From Thoreauomyces humboldtii (Eukaryota; Chytridiomycota; Chytridiomycetes; Spizellomycetales; Powellomycetaceae): a stretch of DNA of 37,599 bases. Every line of letters starts with the position of its first letter. Position 1 is the stretch's first letter. The position numbers and the translations under genes are program-made. The notes below the pieces were generated by a model. It worked only from the letters and a program-made list of their open reading frames with translations. It did not search any database and had not been told where the DNA came from. Shown piece by piece: positions 32,511-37,599 of this stretch. The stretch is taken from NCBI GenBank assembly GCA_027596035.1, contig JADGJA010000143.1:1-37599 (forward strand). Reading direction: 5' to 3'.

Positions 32511-33149
32511 ATGTTGTCCATGCCGAGTGCCTGCACGTATAGATAGCTTGTAGTAGCGTTTTCCATCCCTGTTTTACTCAATTTACATATCTAAATCATA
32601 CGCTTCGAATCAACACTACCGGTCCGATTCGATAATGAAGCACTGGGTGCGCAGGAAGGAGGGAGAGAGTTTCCTTTGAAAACGCGCACCGGGAGGGGAA
32701 CGAGCGCGCGCGCTGCCTCGCGCCAAGCTCAAGGTGGTGCAAATGACTCACCAGCGCGCTCATTGTCCGAAAGAGCCGGACTCTTTTTGCCGTCTTCCAA
32801 ATAATACCAGTATGCTGATAGTAACATAATCATAGTACCTTCCTCTTCCCCTTCCTCACAAGGACAGGAGGTACACATCCTTGTGATATACGGCACCTTC
32901 TCTTCCTTTTTCATCATCACTGCTGCCCTTTTTGCCTCTCCCGCATCTCCATTGCCTTCGCCTACCCGCCTGCTGCATCATTCGTAAAACCGTAGGGAAC
33001 CTGCAAACGAACCCAGAGGGCTCGGCAATAACATCCTCGACACAGAGCTCAAACCTTACGCTTTTGGCCTGCCCAAGTGACGCTTCAACGCGTTTCGGTG
33101 GAGAGGCTTGAATTGTGTTTTGTCTCTTTCAACCTACTTCCCGTCGGAA
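32511..33149. other. Intergenic region, MET3 3' end and GCP2 promoter
   Basis: These 639 bases hold the MET3 terminator region and the upstream region of the gamma-tubulin complex gene. They include one copy of the dispersed 29-bp repeat (32586-32614), an alternating GCGCGCGCGC stretch near 32703-32712, and a CT-rich run near 32838-32865. No gene is recognised. Confidence 0.5.
32586..32614 (+). repeat. Dispersed 29-bp repeat, copy A
   Basis: It matches 37290-37318 at 27 of 29 positions, in the same orientation. The last 20 bases, starting ATCATACGCTTCG, are identical in both. A second similar block, CGATAATGAAGCACTGG, follows at 32630 after about 15 extra bases. It lies 76 bases past the MET3 stop. 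Confidence 0.7.
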
Positions 33150-36100
33150 ATGATGTCTACCCACTCGTTGGTCGGACACGAGGATTCCGAAACGCACGAT
33201 GATGCTGCTGCGCGAGTAGAGCGACCCTACACGAAGCGAGCGGACCCGGACGCTTTCCGAAGCAGCACACGACGGTACCGAGGAGCCACCTCGGAAGCCG
33301 TGGACGGGGGCGAGTCTGTTGAAAGTGCGCGTCCGGGTCATCCGTCGTACACCCCGGGTGGCATCCCCAGCCGTCGAGTGTCGCGGACAGACACCCCCTT
33401 GCGTTCGACTCCCAAACACATCGGCGGGAGCAGCGGCGTTATCATCGGCGACCATTACCACGCGGATGAACGGAGCGGTTTCTTCCGGGAGGCACCGGGG
33501 ACCTCGACCACTGTGGCCTCTTCCACGTTCGATACCATGGACGGCTCCACCTTCGTACGGACGCCCGCAAACAGCTACCGAGAGCACCGCTCGGCCAACG
33601 AAGACGGATCGGGATGGCCTGGGGAAAAGAGCGCGGCAGGTAAGCCGAGGCAGCTGCTCACAGGCGAGTCCGAATACCATCGGAAAAAGAAGCATGAGGA
33701 CTGATCAGTCAGGTGCCGGACCGAACCTTCAGAGCGCCCGCGTCGCACACCCCATCACCAACCGATTTTCGACAAAGGAGCGCAACCGAGTAAAGCCCAT
33801 CCAATCAACGTGAGAGCAGCACATGTCCCCGAGTCCGTCAATGAGCAAGATCGCTCAACCTTCCTCTTTGCCTCAACATAGCGTACACTTGCACCGCCCT
33901 TGTCCAACAGAATAGGGAGTCACGTCAGAGTCAAAACCGAGAGGCTTGATGAAAAGACTGTCTTGAACGACCTACTGTATGCTTTGATGGTGAGGCACGC
34001 TCCGCACCGCCTGCATGCTCTTCCGCTTCCACTGATCTCACCGTCATCGCTCAGGGAATTGATGGTTCGTACATAGTCCGTTCGATTCACGAAACGGAAG
34101 AGAGCCAACTGCACGATGAACCCGGCACGATTGGTTTTGCCTTGCATCCCGGAATGGGTAAGCTGAACGCGTGCGGCTCTTCACCTTGTCCCATACATTT
34201 ACATTGTGCCCGGCAGATCCCTCGACATCCGAGCTGGTCAGCCGGATACTGCCGCTGCCCGTACACCTTTTTTCCATTGTGCATTTCATAGATAGCCACT
34301 CCCTCTTCAAATACGGGCGAGTGCATCACGCGCTTGCTGCTACCATGTCGGAGCTCATCAAGGTACGCCTCCTTGTCATTGAAAAGATTCAGAAAGCTGG
34401 CTCATGCAGGCATCTGCAGAGTTATTATCTTCTCGTAGTTCAGTTGGAACACCAAGCTCTTTCTGCTCCCGACTTTACTCTGCAGAAGCTCTGGTTCTAT
34501 CTGCATCCATCTCTAAGCACCATGTCAGCACTTGCCTCCGTAACCAACGCAATCTCGGTTGCGGAGCGTCTCGCACTTGATACGGAACCGCGCGTTGCAA
34601 TGTCACCGGAGAATCAGTCGCAACCTGATCACAAGAGTAGTCATCCGCCGTTACCCTCAAAAACGCCTGAATTTACTCGTGGTGGAGGCTTGGTCCTGAG
34701 CGTCTTGAGCCAAAGGCTTCTATCCTATAGCGGGTACGCTGCAAACCGGCACTCTAGCCCGCGCACGTCTGCTGCTGATCTTGGTGGTAACGATCAGTTT
34801 GCGTCAACAGAGACCCGGTGCTGAAGGCACTATACGCTCAACTGCTATCGACCTCGGCGGTCCCATACAATGCTATGCTCTCGACATGGATTCATGCGGG
34901 AGAAATCTTTGACCCAAACGACGAGTTCATGGTCGTTGAGTCGCCCGGTCTGAGCAAGGAGGAGAATCTGACGGGAGCTTACAATGACGTTTATTGGGCG
35001 CAGCGGTACACGCTGCGGGAGGACTACGTACCGAGCTTTCTTGCGATGTTTCAGGAAAAGATCCTCCTGGCAGGAAAATATCTCAATGTGGTGCGCGAGT
35101 GCGGAGTCGACATTCCAAACGTTGCCGTGCGATACGCCGAGTATCGGGCAAGCGTGAAAGCTTCGCAACAACCCGCGCTGGGAGACGTGGTGATTGCGAT
35201 GGGAGGAGAGAGGTAAAGTCAAGGGACGAGGCGGGTCTGTCGGGTGCTCGACCTCATGACATAAATCTTTAGGTTTGTCGAAGACATCGAATCCGCATAC
35301 GGATATGCGAACAGGACGCTGCTGACCTTGCTGTTCGAAGACTACAGTCTTCTAGAGCGGTTACGGTGCGGTAACAATGCCGGCCTGTTTTTCCGGTGGC
35401 CGCACGTTCTCATCTTACTTTGAATGAGCAGGTCTGTCAAGCACTACTTCCTCCTGGATCGATCAGACTTTCTCGTGCACTTCCTGGATGTTGCCCAGGA
35501 ACATCTTCTGAAGCCAGCCCACGACGTTGGAGTGGAGCAAGTCAAATCTTTGCTTGAGCTAATCCTTCGAGACCCGGCCGCTAGCCCCGGCACCAACGCC
35601 TTCAAAGAGGATATCGAGGCCGAGCTCAGTCCCGACTTCCTCATTCCATGCCTTGCGGAGCTCATCAAGTTCCCTTCTTTGTCGTCGCCATCATCACCCA
35701 GCGATCACACGATCGCGTTCGAGCGCTTTCAAGCAGAGTCTGGTTCTGACGACGTCTTCAACCCCTCTCCCAAGGCCGTCCTTGGCGGTATCGAAGCTTT
35801 CCAACTCCGGTACACAGCCCCCTTCCCAACTTCGCTCATCATCAGCAAAGACGTGCTTGCAAAGTACCAGGTCGTATTTCGCCACCTTTTCCAGTGCAAA
35901 TACATTGAACGGCAGCTTTCGGACGCGTGGCGAGACCAAAACAAGTCGAAGCTTTATGCACGAGGGAAGAGGTTTCGATCGAGGAAGACCAGTCAACTTT
36001 TCTTGGAGGAAGAGGAGCTTGATGCGAGAGCTCAGAATGCGCAGGTCGATGATGTCGAAGAATCGCTGTTCATGGCAAGGATGTGCGCGCTAAGAACGAA

Positions 36101-36867
36101 GATGCTGCACTTCATGCAACAGTACATGTATCACGTGGGTTACGAGGTTGTAGAACAGCTGTGGCAGAAGCTCGAAGAAGACTTGATCACGGTAAGGTCT
36201 TTCCTTGGTATATCATAGCTTCAGCCGGATATATCGCTGATCCAAAGCTACCTTCCCCATCCGGCAGGCGGGAACAATCGAGGACGTGATCAAGATCCAT
36301 CATGATTTCCAAGATCGGTGCATCAGGGAGTGCATGCTTTCCAATGCGGAGATGGTCAAAGTACGACATTTGCGGCAAAATGTGATCGGAGCATCCTAAA
36401 CGAGGCATACGCTAACAGGCAACTACACACAGGTTTTTTCGAAGCTTATGTCCATATGCACCGAATTTTGCCACTTCTCCTATTCGTACACGCGATTCAA
36501 GGCACCCTTTACCACCAGCGAGGACGGCGCAGGACACCACTCTTACCAAGGTGGCAATGACAATGGCGTGCCCGTCAGTCTTGGCCACGCCTCGCACCCA
36601 TCCGCGCTCCCAGACCGCATCTCCGACGCATATATCGCCTCGAGCGGAGGCGCCATCCTCAGCGGAGACCAGGCGAGGAGCAAGCTGACCACTCTCGAGG
36701 CTTCTTTCCTGAAACAGATGAGGACACTGATTGACATACTCAAGTACTACGGGGCGACGGAGGCCGCTCTCTTTGCGAGTTTGGCCGCAAGGCTGGATTA
36801 CAACATGTTCTACGCGCGCTTGCCCCCCGACTTGTCGATCGTCGTTCGGGCCCCCAGCGGCACATGA
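33150..36867 (+). CDS. Gamma-tubulin complex component 2 (GCP2/Spc97 family)
   Basis: A core subunit of the gamma-tubulin small complex that nucleates microtubules at spindle poles or centrioles. I infer eleven exons: 33150-33639, 33713-33809, 33911-33989, 34055-34157, 34217-34362, 34420-34733, 34811-35212, 35273-35365, 35432-36191, 36268-36360 and 36433-36867. All phases fit, giving 1003 residues. The first 200 or so are disordered and rich in Ser, Arg and Gly. The GCP N-terminal domain starts at LLYALMGIDGSYI, then SELVSRILPLPV, FKYGRVHHAL, IHAGEIFDPNDEFMV, YVPSFL and GKYLNVVRECGVDIPN. The gamma-tubulin-binding C-terminal domain has VKHYFLLDRSDFLVHFLD, HFMQQYMYHVGYEVVEQLW and IHHDFQDRCIRECML. 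The wording fits GCP2 better than GCP3. The 34363-34419 intron has no stop in frame, so it could be retained. ATG 33150 is followed by ATG 33153; either could start. Confidence 0.93.
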
Positions 36868-37049
36868 TTTCCTCCGGAATATACGGATTTATTATTTAAG
36901 ATGAAAGGCAATAGGGCGATATCCTGCGTCCAACCGCCTTGGGCGCTTCAGAGTATTTGACTACCTAAGATAGCATAGAAATTCAAGGCTTGTTTTCTGA
37001 TGTGAAGAAGTTCCCGAATCTTATGAGAAAGAGCTGGCAAACGCTCAGA

Positions 37050-37387
37050 TCAGTACTTGACGTTGTTGGCCCCTAGATCCTGCCGAACCAATTCAAAGAC
37101 TTTCAATAGTTCCTTCCTAGCGCCCGATGCGGATGCGCCGACGCTCTTGCCCTGCAGAGCAGCGTGGCGTCCAGAATCATCAGATCCTTCCAGTGCATCC
37201 CATCGAACGTCTCGGAGTACTTGTGAAGACGGAGACTTTGCAACCAGCTGGGAACGTCCAAGGAGCCAGCATGCAAACAAGCTTTAGGACATATCTCCAT
37301 CATACGCTTCGAATCAACCGATAATTGAAACGCTGGACAGAATTTGCGCGCCGTTATGATTACGATAACAGTAGACTGAGCAGACAA
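37050..37387 (-). pseudogene. Vts1-like SAM domain, C-terminal part, with frameshift
   Basis: This resembles the RNA-binding SAM domain at the C-terminus of Vts1/Smaug proteins, which bind stem-loop RNA and recruit deadenylases. The first half reads DVPSWLQSLRLHKYSETF and HWKDLMILD (down to about 37173). The second half reads GKSVGASASGARKELLKVFE and ends at TGA 37050-37052, but in a different frame. No GT donor lies between the halves, so a normal intron cannot reconcile them. The reading shift falls in 37161-37176. It may be a sequencing indel, a real mutation or a decayed copy. Upstream, the frame passes through copy B of the dispersed repeat, which also looks non-native. I cannot connect further N-terminal exons. 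The typing as pseudogene is provisional. Confidence 0.55.
37290..37318 (+). repeat. Dispersed 29-bp repeat, copy B
   Basis: Partner of 32586-32614, with two mismatches in 29. It continues directly into CGATAATTGAAACGCTGG (37319-37336), which resembles the second block after copy A. It lies just upstream of the SAM-domain fragment on the opposite strand. Confidence 0.7.
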
Positions 37388-37599
37388 GGCCTTTGCATCC
37401 TGCGGTCTTTCAGGGGCGCAAGCTGCCGCCGCCTCCTGGCAAGGGCAAGGGCAAACCGTTCTCGATAGCTTCGATCAACCCCGCCATGGACTTGGTCTCG
37501 TTGGTATGAGGGAAAGTTTCTTGCGCGCGGTGCTGAGCTCCTGATTCGTTCCCAGCAGCAAGCACAGCTCGGTCCAAAACTCTGACTTCCACTTGGAGT
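37388..37599 (-). other. Right-edge segment, possible upstream exon of the SAM gene
   Basis: Two minus-strand frames are open here. One reads SKWKSEFWTELCLLLGTNQE, which looks protein-like (helical, with Trp/Phe). The other reads ETKSMAGLIEAIENGLPLPL followed by a Gly run and a stop at 37410. I cannot tell which is coding or how either would splice to the SAM fragment. Confidence 0.25.

Noticed and set aside
33129..33695. 188-codon minus-strand open frame
   Set aside because: It lies opposite the first GCP2 exon, which splices in phase to the GCP domain; the antisense frame has no recognisable content.

Overview
The window is nuclear DNA of a fungus with dense, short, canonical GT-AG introns. 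Almost all run 53 to 101 nt, and most are near 60. About ten protein genes lie on both strands, and I rebuilt their exons by hand from splice sites plus reading-frame continuity. The first gene (1-1454, minus, cut by the left edge) carries a repeat found in axonemal (flagellar) microtubule proteins. Together with a complex I subunit and a gamma-tubulin complex gene, this points to a zoosporic, chytrid-like fungus rather than a yeast. That placement is an inference.

Layout, left to right: axonemal-repeat protein (minus, partial); TOR kinase (minus, 22 exons, about 2352 residues); a 780-bp divergent intergenic region; URB1/NPA1 60S-ribosome biogenesis factor (plus, 10 exons, 2200 residues); short-chain dehydrogenase (plus, 6 exons); NDUFB3-like complex I subunit (minus, intronless); a CCR4-type exo-endo-phosphatase nuclease (plus) that seems to have two membrane-spanning segments spliced onto its N-terminus; an intronless mitochondrial PPR protein (plus); an MSS116-like mitochondrial DEAD-box helicase (minus); an unrecognised multi-pass membrane protein (minus); ATP sulfurylase (plus); gamma-tubulin complex component 2 (plus, 11 exons); and a Vts1-like SAM-domain fragment with a frameshift (minus, right edge).

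Functional themes: TOR, the growth regulator, and URB1, a ribosome-assembly factor, are divergent and could share a promoter. From 19.6 to 28.6 kb at least three genes act in mitochondria: the complex I subunit, the PPR protein and the DEAD-box helicase. ATP sulfurylase starts sulfate assimilation and sits head-to-head with the unknown membrane protein.

No tRNA, rRNA, CRISPR array or intact mobile element was seen. Non-genic features include a 29-bp dispersed repeat present at 32586 and 37290, a long palindrome between the convergent PPR and helicase genes, and a hairpin between URB1 and the dehydrogenase.
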